Assembly (NCBI RefSeq): GCF_014698825.1 | Contig: NZ_JACJTT010000023.1 | Coordinates: forward strand, 24,056 to 88,055 | Direction: 5' to 3' | Source: Richelia sinica FACHB-800 | GTDB taxonomy: Bacteria; Cyanobacteriota; Cyanobacteriia; Cyanobacteriales; Nostocaceae | Length of the DNA: 64,000 bases | Shown: positions 36,939 to 46,373 of the stretch, piece by piece | Layout: each line of letters starts with the position of its first letter | How positions within the stretch are numbered: position 1 is the first letter of the stretch | The notes under the pieces: generated by a model | Told to the model about the DNA's origin: nothing | Databases searched by the model: none | What the model saw: the letters and a program-made list of their open reading frames with translations, nothing else | Translations under genes and position numbers: made by a program

Positions 36939-38225
36939 ATGACACTTGATAATAACCAAGGGCTTACCTATACAAACTCCCAATCTGGGGGACAGCCAGG
37001 GTTCTCTCTCACTGTGAACTCCACAAATCCATTTAATAATACCGGCATAAACATAGGTCAAAATAACGATAATAAAAAAATTCCTGTGGAAAGCAGTCGT
37101 ATCGGTGATATTGTTCCTGGCCGAGTTGCCAATATTAAAGTGATTGGTGTTGGTGGTGGCGGTGGTAATGCTGTTAACCGCATGATTGAGTCTGATGTTT
37201 CTGGAGTAGAGTTTTGGTCAATCAATACAGATGCTCAGGCTTTGACCTTAGCTGGCGCTCCAAGCCGCTTACAAATTGGTCAAAAATTGACCAGAGGTTT
37301 AGGTGCAGGTGGTAACCCAGCAATTGGTCAAAAAGCTGCGGAAGAATCACGGGATGAAATTGCCACGGCCTTAGAAGGAGCAGATTTAGTATTTATTACC
37401 GCTGGTATGGGTGGGGGAACTGGTACAGGTGCAGCCCCCATTGTGGCAGAAGTCGCCAAGGAAATGGGCGCTTTGACTGTGGGTGTGGTAACACGTCCCT
37501 TTGTGTTTGAAGGTCGTCGTCGAACTAGTCAAGCGGAACAGGGAATTGAAGGCTTAAAAAGTCGGGTAGATACCCTAATTATTATTCCCAACAACAAGTT
37601 ATTGGAAGTGATTCCAGAACAAACACCTGTGCAGGAAGCCTTCCGCTATGCCGATGATGTCCTGCGTCAAGGTGTGCAAGGCATTTCCGATATTATTACG
37701 ATCCCCGGATTGGTCAATGTGGACTTTGCCGATGTCCGGGCAGTGATGGCAGATGCAGGTTCAGCACTGATGGGAATTGGAGTCAGTTCTGGCAAATCAA
37801 GAGCTAGGGAAGCAGCAGTTGCAGCTATTTCTTCACCCCTATTGGAATGTTCTATTGAAGGTGCTAGAGGTGTTGTTTTTAACATTACTGGTGGTAGTGA
37901 CCTGACTCTCCATGAAGTTAACGCGGCGGCAGAAACTATTTATGAAGTAGTTGATCCCAATGCCAATATCATTTTTGGAGCAGTTATTGATGACAGGCTC
38001 CAGGGAGAAGTGAGAATTACAGTCATTGCGACTGGATTTACAGGTGAAATCCAAGCACCACCTCCGCAAAATGCTGCTACACCCAGAGTTGTCACCCCTG
38101 CGACTAAGCGACCTGTACAGCAATTACCGATCAATCCTCCTGCCTCCACCCCAGAACCTAGAGAAAAATCATCTGGCTTGGATATTCCCGATTTCTTGAA
38201 AAACCGTCGCCCAACGAAAAACTAA
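36939..38225 (+). CDS. ftsZ: Cell division protein FtsZ
   Basis: 428-residue tubulin-like GTPase that assembles the Z-ring. The GTPase core begins at [20 protein letters not shown] (about residue 66). The tubulin signature GGGTGTG lies near 157, and [20 protein letters not shown] and the T7-loop region [20 protein letters not shown] follow. The C-terminus ends [11 protein letters not shown], the conserved peptide that binds partner proteins. The first 65 residues (Asn/Gly/Ser-rich) are a longer N-terminal extension of the kind found in filamentous cyanobacteria, where it influences filament bundling. Full length and intact. Confidence 0.98.
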   Translation: MTLDNNQGLTYTNSQSGGQPGFSLTVNSTNPFNNTGINIGQNNDNKKIPVESSRIGDIVPGRVANIKVIGVGGGGGNAVNRMIESDVSGVEFWSINTDAQALTLAGAPSRLQIGQKLTRGLGAGGNPAIGQKAAEESRDEIATALEGADLVFITAGMGGGTGTGAAPIVAEVAKEMGALTVGVVTRPFVFEGRRRTSQAEQGIEGLKSRVDTLIIIPNNKLLEVIPEQTPVQEAFRYADDVLRQGVQGISDIITIPGLVNVDFADVRAVMADAGSALMGIGVSSGKSRAREAAVAAISSPLLECSIEGARGVVFNITGGSDLTLHEVNAAAETIYEVVDPNANIIFGAVIDDRLQGEVRITVIATGFTGEIQAPPPQNAATPRVVTPATKRPVQQLPINPPASTPEPREKSSGLDIPDFLKNRRPTKN

Positions 38226-38255
38226 TTGACTATGAATCTAAGTTTTTAGATTCTA

Positions 38256-38288
38256 TTTACAGTCTCACTCTCAATTGAGTTCTGTAAA
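38256..38288 (+). terminator. Hairpin downstream of ftsZ
   Basis: TTTACAG (38256-38262) pairs with CTGTAAA (38282-38288), with an inner ACTC/GAGT stem around TCAATT. Only a weak T-rich tail follows (GATTTTCTCT). Its position 30 bases after the ftsZ stop suggests a terminator. Confidence 0.5.
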
Positions 38289-38854
38289 CTGATTTTCTCT
38301 GTTCAATGCTTAATAAGGGAGGTGCCAGCAATTGAGTTGTCGCCCAATTTCCCCTTTTTGTTTTTGGTTTTAGTCACAAATGAACATAGAGCCGGTAAGG
38401 ATGGTTACACCTGATTTTGTCACTTTCTTCCCTCTCTGGATGGATAGCAAGTGACACTATGGCTAACGCCACTCTCCGCAAAGGACTGTGCAGTTATACT
38501 TCGACCTAGCTGTGTACAAGTCGAGCGTAGTCGAGATACAGTACATCCCAGGAGACAGGTGACAGTGTTGTAAAAAGATCATGTGAGAAACTTTTTGGTA
38601 TTAAACTTTTGAAAAATTCATAAAATTAGGAAAAAACTTAATCCCAACTATAGAAGTAATAAAAATTTATTTTTGTTGAAAGAAACTATATTATTGTATG
38701 CATTTTTTATTGAACAAATTCCTTAATTAAGAGGGAAAATCCCCCAATAGGGCATTGTAAAACTAGAGAAATTTTAGTTTGTTATTAATTTGATGCCTGA
38801 AAAATATTCCTTGATGTAATTGACAATCACATTAAGAATTTAGTTGGGGAAATT
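38289..38854. other. Intergenic region upstream of the cbiM operon
   Basis: About 570 bases without an ORF. I looked for a cobalamin riboswitch or other metal-responsive leader and could not recognise one. A segment at 38501-38540 (CTTCGACC, GTCGAGCGTAGTCGAGATAC) is a common dispersed sequence. The transporter promoter should lie in the A+T-rich 38600-38850 part. Confidence 0.4.
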
Positions 38855-39778
38855 ATGCATATTCCTGATGGATTTGTATCTGTACCAGTGGCAGCAGCTA
38901 CCAGTGTTGCGAGTATAGCTGCATTGTCTATTGCTATGGGGCGATCGCAAGTCGCTTTTGGTATTCGTCGCGCTCCCATCCTGGGGTTGACCACTGCCTT
39001 TATCTTTGCTGCCCAGATGATCAATTTTCCTGTGGCTGGGGGAACCAGTGGACATTTATTAGGAGGGACTTTAGCGGCCGTTGTCTTGGGTAGTCCTTGG
39101 GCAGGGATGTTATGTATTGCCACCGTTTTGATTATTCAAGCCGTACTCTTTGCTGATGGTGGCATTACTGCCTTGGGCGCAAATATTTTGAATATGGCAG
39201 TCATTGGGGTGTGGACTGGCTGGATATTAACCCAAACCTTACAAAGGTTGCTTGGTGGCTACAAAGGACGTTTACCAATCGCTGCGGGGATTGCCGCTGG
39301 TGTGAGTGTAGTGGTCGCAGCGATCGCTTGTGCTATTGAATTAGTCCTATCTGGCACAGCCCCTGGTACAATAGTTCTACCCTCCATCACTGGTATACAT
39401 ATTTTGATTGGTGTGGGTGAAGGCTTAATTACTGGTAGCGTCCTCACCTATCTCAGCACCACCAGACCAGACTTATTACCAGGAGATGACCAGAAGTTTC
39501 GCGGTTGGTTAGTCCCGGTGGTCAGCATTTTTCTTGTGGCTGGTGTCTTATCCCTATTTGCCTCAGCCTGGCCCGATGGTTTAGAAAGAGTGGCAGAAAA
39601 CTTAGGTTTTATCAATTTAGCAGAGCAAGTTAGGGTCAGTATCCCTACTCCCCTAGCTGAATACGGTATTGAAGGGTGGGGACAAATTGGTACAAGTATC
39701 GCTGGTTTAGTGGGGGCTACGGTTTGTTTTGTAGTGGCCTTCGGAATTGCCAAAGTTATGAAACCGAAAAATGCTTAA
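38855..39778 (+). CDS. cbiM: Cobalt/nickel ECF transporter CbiM with fused PDGLE domain
   Basis: 307-residue substrate-binding (S) membrane component. The N-terminus MHIPDGFVSVPVAAATSVAS contains the metal-binding His2 (MHIPDG motif). NFPVAGGTSGHLLGGTLAAV and QAVLFADGGITALGANILNM are typical CbiM/NikM motifs, with about seven membrane segments. The C-terminal part (about 215-307) with ASAWPDGLERVAENLGF is the PDGLE domain, which replaces a separate CbiN/NikN subunit. Metal specificity between Co and Ni cannot be decided from motifs. It overlaps cbiQ by eight bases. Confidence 0.9.
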   Translation: MHIPDGFVSVPVAAATSVASIAALSIAMGRSQVAFGIRRAPILGLTTAFIFAAQMINFPVAGGTSGHLLGGTLAAVVLGSPWAGMLCIATVLIIQAVLFADGGITALGANILNMAVIGVWTGWILTQTLQRLLGGYKGRLPIAAGIAAGVSVVVAAIACAIELVLSGTAPGTIVLPSITGIHILIGVGEGLITGSVLTYLSTTRPDLLPGDDQKFRGWLVPVVSIFLVAGVLSLFASAWPDGLERVAENLGFINLAEQVRVSIPTPLAEYGIEGWGQIGTSIAGLVGATVCFVVAFGIAKVMKPKNA

Positions 39779-40427
39779 TCTGTCTTTGCCCCTGCGCTTA
39801 CAGTTGTCCCTAGTGATGGTGATCGGGGCAGCTTTGTTAAAGCACTACGCTTGGCTAAGTTTAGGGATATATGGGGCGATCGCTGTAATTTGGGTATGGT
39901 TATTACATGCACCTGTACGAAATTTAACCCACTTACTCGGCGGGGAATTGATTTTTCTCTCCTTAGTAGCCCTACCATTGGGATGGGAACGAGCAAGTTT
40001 TTTAATGGTGCGTTCCCTGATTTGTTTAATCATCATGAATAGTTTTCTCTTAACCTTACCTCCCCACAGTTTTGGTATTGCCCTCAAAATTTTACCCTTA
40101 CCAGCACCATTAAAAGAAAATTTGCTTCTAGCAGGTCAATATTTAGAAATTTTGCTCTCCGAAGTCACCAGAATGCAGCGTAGCGCCCAATTACGAGGGA
40201 TAACAGGTGCTGCTGGCTGGCTGCGTTATACCAGTGCTGCCATGATTGGTGCTCTATATCTTCGCAGTTTAGACAGGGCAGAGCGAGTTTATACCGCCAT
40301 GGTAGCCCGCGGTTATCGGGGTCAATTACCCATTGATTCTCTCCTCAAACCAAAAGAACGCCTAACTTTGTTTGCAGCTAGTGCAATTGCCACTTCCATC
40401 ACCTTACATTCTTATTTTTCGGTGTGA
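39771..40427 (+). CDS. cbiQ: ECF transporter transmembrane protein CbiQ
   Basis: 218-residue T component coupling the ATPase to CbiM. It has four to five membrane helices and the coupling-helix motif ARG: EVTRMQRSAQLRGI (about 125-138) and YTAMVARGYRGQLP (about 175-188). The start ATG lies inside the end of cbiM and the next gene starts three bases after its stop, so the three genes are translationally linked. Confidence 0.9.
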   Translation: MLNLSLPLRLQLSLVMVIGAALLKHYAWLSLGIYGAIAVIWVWLLHAPVRNLTHLLGGELIFLSLVALPLGWERASFLMVRSLICLIIMNSFLLTLPPHSFGIALKILPLPAPLKENLLLAGQYLEILLSEVTRMQRSAQLRGITGAAGWLRYTSAAMIGALYLRSLDRAERVYTAMVARGYRGQLPIDSLLKPKERLTLFAASAIATSITLHSYFSV

Positions 40428-40430
40428 ATT

Positions 40431-41195
40431 TTGACTATTCTAGTTTCTCATCCTCAAATTCCCATTTCCCAACCCCACAGGGCTGTAGTGGAGGTGCAGA
40501 ACTTAGTTTATGCCTATCCCCACCAACAACCAACCCTCAAAGATATTTCTTTTAGCTTATGCTCAGGCGATCGCATTGCCTTAATTGGTGCCACCGGTTC
40601 CGGTAAAAGCACCCTCTTGGAAAACCTCATTGGTCTAAAACAACCCCAAAGCGGCAACATTTGGATTAATGGCATACCTGTAGAACCAAACACCTTGCCC
40701 CAAATTCGCCAGCAAATCGGTTTTAGTTTCCAAGATGCTCACGACCAATTATTCATGCCCACCATCTTAGAAGACATTACCTTTGGCCCCCGCAACTATG
40801 GTGTTTCCCCAGCCGTAGCCATTGATAAAGCCAGACAACTGTTAGCGGATTTTGGCCTAGCAGCTTATGCTCACCGTTCTGCTCACGAACTATCGGGAGG
40901 ACAAAGGCGTTTAGCTGCTCTCGCGGCGATTTTAGCCCTAGAGCCAAACATTCTCATCTTAGATGAACCAACCAATGGACTTGATCCCGCATGGCGAAGA
41001 CACCTAGCACAAGTCTTATTAAAGTTGCCAGTGCAAGTCATTTTAATCGCCTCCCATGACCTGCATTGGTTGGGAAAAGTCACACAACGGGCCTTACTCC
41101 TCTCGGATGGACAAATTCAAATGGAGCGGAATATGTCAGCATTATTGCAAGATGGGAAAACTTTAGAGCAGTTTGGCTTACCATTCGATTGGTAA
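40431..41195 (+). CDS. cbiO: ECF transporter ATPase CbiO
   Basis: 254-residue ABC ATPase driving uptake of cobalt or nickel. Walker A is GATGSGKST (about 53-61), Q-loop FSFQDAHDQLFMPTILEDIT, signature LSGGQRR (about 150), Walker B LILDEPTNGLDP and switch His in ASHDLHWL. It starts with TTG at 40431, three bases after the cbiQ stop; no other start gives the full N-terminal strand. It is the last gene of the operon; no clear terminator follows. Confidence 0.92.
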   Translation: MTILVSHPQIPISQPHRAVVEVQNLVYAYPHQQPTLKDISFSLCSGDRIALIGATGSGKSTLLENLIGLKQPQSGNIWINGIPVEPNTLPQIRQQIGFSFQDAHDQLFMPTILEDITFGPRNYGVSPAVAIDKARQLLADFGLAAYAHRSAHELSGGQRRLAALAAILALEPNILILDEPTNGLDPAWRRHLAQVLLKLPVQVILIASHDLHWLGKVTQRALLLSDGQIQMERNMSALLQDGKTLEQFGLPFDW

Positions 41196-41272
41196 GCTCA
41201 TTCCAGCTAGCAGTAGGGTAATTACAACGAATCGTGTGCAAAAGTATTGAGTTTTCGGTGTGGAAGGTGGCT

Positions 41273-42469
41273 TTAATTCATCCAAACAGCAGCCAAAATC
41301 ACTGTCATTACCGTCAAAGGTACACCAAACCGTAAATGCTCCCAAAAAGTGAGATTGTATCCTAAATTTTTTGCTGCCTCCACAACAATTAAATTTGCTA
41401 CTGACCCAAATAAAGTTAGGTTACCTGCTAAGGTTGATCCCGATGCTAATAATAGCCAAAACTGTGTATTGTCATTGGGGATCAATGGATGCAAGAGTAA
41501 TACCGCAGGCACATTAGATATTAAGTTAGATAAAATTACTGTCACACTCAAAAAGCTGAATGGGGAGTTGACAGCTTGGGTGAATGGTTGCAATAAATTT
41601 AATTTCTCTGTCACCTTGGTTAAAATAAACAGTCCAGAAAACATTACTAATAAATTCCAATCCACCTGCTGAAGAATGCGCTGGGGTTTGATCCGTCTGG
41701 TAATCAGCAGCAAACTAGCAGCCACTAAGGATGATTCGGCTAAGGGTAAACCCACGGCAAAGGCGATTAATAAGCCGATAGTAATGATGCAGCTTTTCTG
41801 GAACAAGGGTTGATAGATTCGGTCTTTAGTTATAAGTACCTGCTGGCAAGGTTGGCAAGAGCGTACTTCTGGGTATAACAGCCACAATAACCCGATTTGC
41901 ATCAATAGTCCGATTCCTGCCACTGGTGCGAGGGCACGTAAAAATTCTAGATAAGGAATTTGAGAAAAAGAGCCAATTAATATATTTTGAGGGTTGCCAC
42001 TGAGAGTGCTAACTGAACCAATGTTAGTTGCTCCTGCAAGCGCTAATAGGTAAGGAATAGGATTTAAACCCAATCCTTGAGCCAAATTGAGAGTGAGGGG
42101 TGTAAAAATTAAAGCGATGGTATCGTTGAGGAAAACGGCCGAAAGTAAGCCGCTACTGAAGGTCAGGGCTATGATTAAACCCAAAGGAGAGCGGGTAAAA
42201 CTCAACAATAAGGTCAATGCTCTGCGGAAAAAACCAGAATAGGCCAAGTTGGCATTGACTACCATCATGCTCAACAGGAAAACGATGGTATTGACATCTA
42301 TTGCCTGCCAAGCTTCTTGTAAATTCAAAACTCCTAAGCCAATGAATAGGGCAGAACCTACTAAGGCAATGGTGGCCCGGTTCATGCGTAACCCTGGAAT
42401 ATACCCTAAGGCTAAACCCAAGTAAGTCAAAGCTAAGAGGCTATAGATAGCAAATTTGTAGAGAATCAA
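41273..42469 (-). CDS. SLC13/ArsB-type permease
   Basis: 398-residue membrane protein with about ten to eleven hydrophobic segments. It has the ion-transporter superfamily repeat: SGLLSAVFLNDTIALIFTPL (about 105-125) and NLISNVPAVLLLHPLI (about 320-335), each a conserved (S/N)xxxxNDT or SNVPA motif in the re-entrant loops. AGATNIGSVSTLSGNPQNIL is the substrate-binding TNxGSxxTxxGNP motif. Members carry anions such as dicarboxylates, sulfate, arsenite or exchange Na+/H+, so the substrate is open. Start is TTG 42469, without a clear better choice. It is convergent with the cbi operon. Confidence 0.82.
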   Translation of the reverse strand: MILYKFAIYSLLALTYLGLALGYIPGLRMNRATIALVGSALFIGLGVLNLQEAWQAIDVNTIVFLLSMMVVNANLAYSGFFRRALTLLLSFTRSPLGLIIALTFSSGLLSAVFLNDTIALIFTPLTLNLAQGLGLNPIPYLLALAGATNIGSVSTLSGNPQNILIGSFSQIPYLEFLRALAPVAGIGLLMQIGLLWLLYPEVRSCQPCQQVLITKDRIYQPLFQKSCIITIGLLIAFAVGLPLAESSLVAASLLLITRRIKPQRILQQVDWNLLVMFSGLFILTKVTEKLNLLQPFTQAVNSPFSFLSVTVILSNLISNVPAVLLLHPLIPNDNTQFWLLLASGSTLAGNLTLFGSVANLIVVEAAKNLGYNLTFWEHLRFGVPLTVMTVILAAVWMN

Positions 42470-42812
42470 TAGCTAAAAAGACCTATTAACAGTGTTTTTG
42501 GCGTTGGGCATTATTGAGAATAATGAGCTAAGTTAAAGTTTGTAAAGTTTCCAAACAATTCAGTCCACAGCCAGATGTCTTCACTAGAATTTAAACTGTG
42601 TCAAGCTATGAACAAGATTGTAAAGTTACACTAGCCTTTCTGAGGAATTTGCGCTTAACTTGACGTAGTAATACATAGACTCTGACACCAAGTGGCTACT
42701 TGAGCAAAGTGAATAATTTCCGTCAGAGTACGATTCTTACGGGAAAGGTTGTTGCTTTATTGTATATATTCATCAGACAGGTGAATATCCTCATCAAGAC
42801 AGAGGAGTAATC
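42470..42812. other. Intergenic region, divergent promoters
   Basis: About 340 bases between divergent genes, no ORF or RNA gene recognised. A good ribosome binding site (gaggag, 42802-42807) precedes the plus-strand ATG at 42813. Confidence 0.4.
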
Positions 42813-43190
42813 ATGAAGGTATTTGATAATACCACAAAAAAGATTTTTTTGGCAAGTTGGGTGTCGCTCCAGCAACCAGAAACAAGTACAGTTAATGCTA
42901 CCAATCTACAAGGTCATACTTACCGCCGTTATTGGGATATTTTCCGGCCATTACGCCGCAAGATAGACAGCATTCAAGTGAGCGATCGCCTTTTTGCCCA
43001 TCGCATCTGCCAACTCATCCCGGCTCAATGCCCATTTGAACGTGATGTGAAATTATTTGGCATGACTTTATTTCACATTCCACCCATGTGCAAACTCAAT
43101 CCTGTGTATGAGGAAGTGGTGAGTTTACGTTTTCGAGCCTTGTGCTATTTAGCCGATGAATGTGGAGAAGATGTATCCCGCTATTGCTAG
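42813..43190 (+). CDS. Mo-dependent nitrogenase C-terminal family protein
   Basis: 125-residue protein of the Mo-nitro_C (PF06967) type, a cyanobacterial family named for similarity to the C-terminus of a molybdenum nitrogenase component but present also outside nif regions. The conserved order is DIFRPLRRKIDSIQVSDRLF, AHRICQLIPAQCPFERDVKL, FHIPPMCKLNPVYEEVVSLR and FRALCYLADECGEDVSRYC. Several cysteines are conserved. No nif gene is in the window, so a direct role in nitrogen fixation is unsupported. Confidence 0.85.
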   Translation: MKVFDNTTKKIFLASWVSLQQPETSTVNATNLQGHTYRRYWDIFRPLRRKIDSIQVSDRLFAHRICQLIPAQCPFERDVKLFGMTLFHIPPMCKLNPVYEEVVSLRFRALCYLADECGEDVSRYC

Positions 43191-43290
43191 TTCTTAACAG
43201 GTGAAGAAGTTTTGGATTTTGGATTTTGAATTTTGGATGATGATTGATTGCCGTTCGATCTAAAGTTGAAAATCTAAAATCTAAAATTAT

Positions 43291-45138
43291 CTAATTTCTC
43301 TTCTTTTGTTGCCATTTTTGGATGGCATCTTGAGCGTCTTCGTAGGCTCCTGTTACTTCTGGGACTAAAGTGGCAGTATCAATAGCCGCCTGGAAATCGC
43401 CTTCTGCGGCGCGATTTTTGGCTAAATCTAAGATTTTTTCACTCCATTGATTAATGGTTTTTTGGGCTAGTTCAAACCCTGGTTGTCCTGGTGGAACTTT
43501 TTTAGCAACTTCAATAGCTCGATTGTAACTAGAAGCTTGTCCTGGTCGAATTAGTCCGCTAGCGGCTTCTAATAAGGTTTTGTTACTGAGATAGACTCTT
43601 GCTTCCTGTCGCCATTGCTCAATGGCTGTTTGAGCCTGGTTGTAGAGGGAATTATCCTTGGTGATTAATTGAGCCGCAGCGATCGCACTGGCATATTTCC
43701 TTTGTTTGACACGAGATGTGGCCAAATCTAAAATCATCTGACTCCAAATTTGGATATTCTCCTGGGCCTGGGCGTACATTGGTTCACCAGGCTTGATTTT
43801 TTGGGCAGAGGCGATCGCTGTACTCAAATCACTGGCTTGATTGGCTTGGAGAGACATTTTCTCTAGCTCTAACATAGCTTGGTTGCGTTTGTTAGAGTCT
43901 GCTGTGATCTCTGGCGATGGTAGAGATTGGTTAGTGGCAGGAACGCCTGGAGGATTAGATGGCAAAGCCTGGGGCATTTGCTGAGTATTATTGGGGATCG
44001 TTTTCGATATATGCTTGAGGCGAAAAGTTGCTTGATTCCGCAGCACAAAGGTAGCAATGATACCCACTACAATCATGCTGCCACCACCCCATAAAATGAA
44101 TTGCTTCCAAATGGGAATTTCTCCTTGATGATTTTTACTAGTAGAAGGAATAAACCGCCCACTATGGTGATGGGAGAGGGAGTTACTGTCTCCAGAGGAT
44201 TTGGGAACTGTAGCTAAATTTGTGATTTTTTCCTTGGTGGGAGGTGCAGGAGTGAGGGTTGTTTCTAGTGCACTATTCGCTGACCAAGTAGGTTTGCTGC
44301 TGTCAGGAGTGGTGGATTTAGTTTCTCCTAAAGGTGGAGCAGCAACAGCGATGGCAAAACTTTCTTCTGGAAAAATCACTGCTTCTGTGTCCGGCTGATT
44401 CTCTGCTTGTAGACTGGGGAGAATCACTGGTTCCAGGAAAGGAATAAAAATCAAGGGGATTTGAATTGGCCGCCAATGGTGTTGGCACAATTGGGGTGTG
44501 CGGGAAATCAGATAGTGATCTAAATCCGCCAAGTTTTTGATGGTTTCAGAACGCAAAGCTTCTAGTAAGGCAGCTGTAAATAATCCATAACCTAGTTCGC
44601 TGCTTTCATGGGAAAATTCCTCTGGTTGGCAAGAAAGAATGGTGGCTATTTGTAGCTCTTGGGCTAATTCCATGATTTCTTGACCCACAGGAGCATCAGC
44701 TTGGGTACCAAAAGCACGGTTAATATCGAAAATCAGCAAGGGCTTCAATCCCGCTACTTGTAAGCCTTGCATCAGCGATCGCACCTCTATCCCTGTTTCT
44801 GCTACTAAGTCGGGGTTGCCTTCTATAGGCATGAGGTAATCTTTATCGTTGTAATTAACTCCATAACCACTGAAAAATAACCAGATATGGTCTTCTGGTT
44901 GCCAAGATTTAGCTGTTAATTCTTCCAGCCAAGAAAGAATGTGCTCCTTTGTGGGATATGTAGATTTATCGCTAAGTGGTGGCGAAGTGTTTGTCATCAA
45001 CAGGCAGTTTTCCGGTAAAAAGCCTGCTTCTACCACCAAAAAGTCCTTAATGGCTTCAGCATCTGCTTGAGCACAGGTTAAAGGTTGGAATAATTGATAT
45101 TGATTGATGCCAATAGCGATCGCCCAGTAATTTACCAT
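43291..45138 (-). CDS. Caspase-fold protein with substituted catalytic dyad
   Basis: 615 residues. The N-terminal 230 residues follow the C14 caspase (orthocaspase) fold: YWAIAIGINQYQLFQPLTCA, EDHIWLFFSGYGVNYNDKDY and KPLLIFDINRAFGTQ. In active members the first motif is SGHG and the second D-A-C, giving the His/Cys dyad; here they are SGYG and D-I-N, so the dyad is Tyr/Asn and proteolysis is not expected. Residues about 260-335 are a low-complexity linker, followed by a membrane segment (ILWGGGSMIVVGIIATFVL) and a C-terminal region of repeated helical units with the pattern PGxPxYxxAQxxIxxW. It may be a pseudo-enzyme acting as scaffold or decoy. Confidence 0.87.
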   Translation of the reverse strand: MVNYWAIAIGINQYQLFQPLTCAQADAEAIKDFLVVEAGFLPENCLLMTNTSPPLSDKSTYPTKEHILSWLEELTAKSWQPEDHIWLFFSGYGVNYNDKDYLMPIEGNPDLVAETGIEVRSLMQGLQVAGLKPLLIFDINRAFGTQADAPVGQEIMELAQELQIATILSCQPEEFSHESSELGYGLFTAALLEALRSETIKNLADLDHYLISRTPQLCQHHWRPIQIPLIFIPFLEPVILPSLQAENQPDTEAVIFPEESFAIAVAAPPLGETKSTTPDSSKPTWSANSALETTLTPAPPTKEKITNLATVPKSSGDSNSLSHHHSGRFIPSTSKNHQGEIPIWKQFILWGGGSMIVVGIIATFVLRNQATFRLKHISKTIPNNTQQMPQALPSNPPGVPATNQSLPSPEITADSNKRNQAMLELEKMSLQANQASDLSTAIASAQKIKPGEPMYAQAQENIQIWSQMILDLATSRVKQRKYASAIAAAQLITKDNSLYNQAQTAIEQWRQEARVYLSNKTLLEAASGLIRPGQASSYNRAIEVAKKVPPGQPGFELAQKTINQWSEKILDLAKNRAAEGDFQAAIDTATLVPEVTGAYEDAQDAIQKWQQKKRN

Positions 45139-45330
45139 CCCGCTATTTGTCGGTTGTTGTGTACTTACCTAAAATTGCGGTTGGCTTTGCTGAAATAACA
45201 AAGCTAACCTATGTCTTATAGTCTAAGTGATTTTCTACTCCCATCCATATAAAATGTAATAAACATTACATTTATCTGAGCGTAAATATCTGTAATTCAC
45301 CTTAATCCATCATCGAGGAGCTAAAAATTT

Positions 45331-45876
45331 ATGAACCAGATTTACCCTCATCAACTATCTTCGTCCATACCTCTTTCATTTATTGGCCAAATTGGCAAAA
45401 CAATCCGGACAATTCCCGGTTTAATGCTGTTGTTGTGGGCATGTCCATTATGGTTGACTACGGAAGCGATCGCCCCCCAAATTGTCCAAGCGTATACAGC
45501 AAGAGTTGACCTGACCATTGACCGATTACCAGATGAAACCTACGAAAACGTGGTCAGAAGAGCAGAAACAGCAGCCAGAGCAGCAGCCCAACGGAGTTTT
45601 GACCAAGATATTTTAGTTACACAAGTAAATGTCATTGTCTCTGCCCAGAACTATGGAGCTATCGCCCCAGTTTTGACCTTAGATGTGAGTCGGCTGCAAT
45701 GGAAAAAGCGTCCAGATCCACAAAGATGGTCAACTTATTTTAAAACTGCGCGATCGCTACTCTTCTTTGAAAAACAGCCAGTAGCACCAAATCCTATTCC
45801 CCCCACCCTCTCCAATCCCACCTCTAACCAAAAGAACAGCCCCACCCCAAAAGCTCCTGAATCCCAACCCCAATAG
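45331..45876 (+). CDS. Conserved secreted/membrane-anchored hypothetical protein
   Basis: 181 residues with a long N-terminal hydrophobic segment (IPGLMLLLWACPLWLTTEAI, about 34-53) that is probably a signal peptide or anchor. The central part, ARVDLTIDRLPDETYENVVR, RAETAARAAAQRSFDQDILV and TQVNVIVSAQNYGAIAPVLT, is well ordered; the last 40 residues are Pro/Ser/Gln-rich. I recognise it only as a cyanobacterial hypothetical type. Divergent from the pseudo-caspase gene and upstream of rpmF. Confidence 0.72.
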   Translation: MNQIYPHQLSSSIPLSFIGQIGKTIRTIPGLMLLLWACPLWLTTEAIAPQIVQAYTARVDLTIDRLPDETYENVVRRAETAARAAAQRSFDQDILVTQVNVIVSAQNYGAIAPVLTLDVSRLQWKKRPDPQRWSTYFKTARSLLFFEKQPVAPNPIPPTLSNPTSNQKNSPTPKAPESQPQ

Positions 45877-45978
45877 CTCCTGAAAATTTTTGTCGCGATT
45901 CCCCACATCAATACCATTACTAACGTCAATTGATCGCTTAGAATAGAAAGGTTGTCAAGAATCGCTATATCCGCTATC

Positions 45979-46149
45979 ATGGCTGTTCCTAAGAAGAAAA
46001 CCTCTAAATCCAAACGAGATAAACGTCGCGCTACCTGGAGACATAAAGCTGCAATTCAAGCGCAAAAAGCTCTCTCTCTCGGTAAATCAATTTTGTCTGG
46101 ACGTTCTACATTTGTTTATCCAACAGATGAACAAGAGGAAGAAGAATAA
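45979..46149 (+). CDS. rpmF: 50S ribosomal protein L32
   Basis: 56-residue ribosomal protein: [20 protein letters not shown], then [20 protein letters not shown] and an acidic tail. N-terminus and basic core are diagnostic of bacterial/plastid L32. ATG 45979 is used because L32 begins MAVPKKK; the in-frame start at 45952 would add nine residues. The zinc-binding cysteines of some L32 proteins are absent, as is usual in cyanobacteria. An inverted repeat follows at 46218-46268. Confidence 0.97.
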   Translation: MAVPKKKTSKSKRDKRRATWRHKAAIQAQKALSLGKSILSGRSTFVYPTDEQEEEE

Positions 46150-46217
46150 GCCTTTCCAGCAACAGTGTTGATGTCAATCATGGGGCATTGGTAAGAGGTA
46201 ATAGGCCATAGGTGATT

Positions 46218-46268
46218 GGTAAGCAAAAGGGAAAAGTTGAAAACAATATTGCTCCCTTTTACCTTACC
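46218..46268. repeat. Long inverted repeat downstream of rpmF
   Basis: GGTAAGCAAAAGGGA (46218-46232) pairs with TCCCTTTTACCTTACC (46253-46268) with one bulged base, giving a stem of about 15 pairs around a 20-base loop. No T-run follows on either strand, so it may be a processed hairpin or a weak terminator. Confidence 0.6.
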
Positions 46269-46373
46269 GCCTTCCCACAGGATAAAAATTACCAAAAAAT
46301 CGGTCTCTATCTTCCCCTCACCCCATTTGATTAATCAGCATTTAGCTCAACTTAAATTTATTTTGCTGTTGCT

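Noticed and set aside
38289..38854. Possible cobalamin or metal riboswitch before cbiM
   Set aside because: Fragments such as GCCACTCTCC and GGTGACAG were considered, but the conserved B12-box arrangement was not found.
42813..43190. Evidence of a nitrogen-fixation cluster
   Set aside because: Only the Mo-nitro_C family name suggests it. No nif structural or cofactor genes occur in the window.
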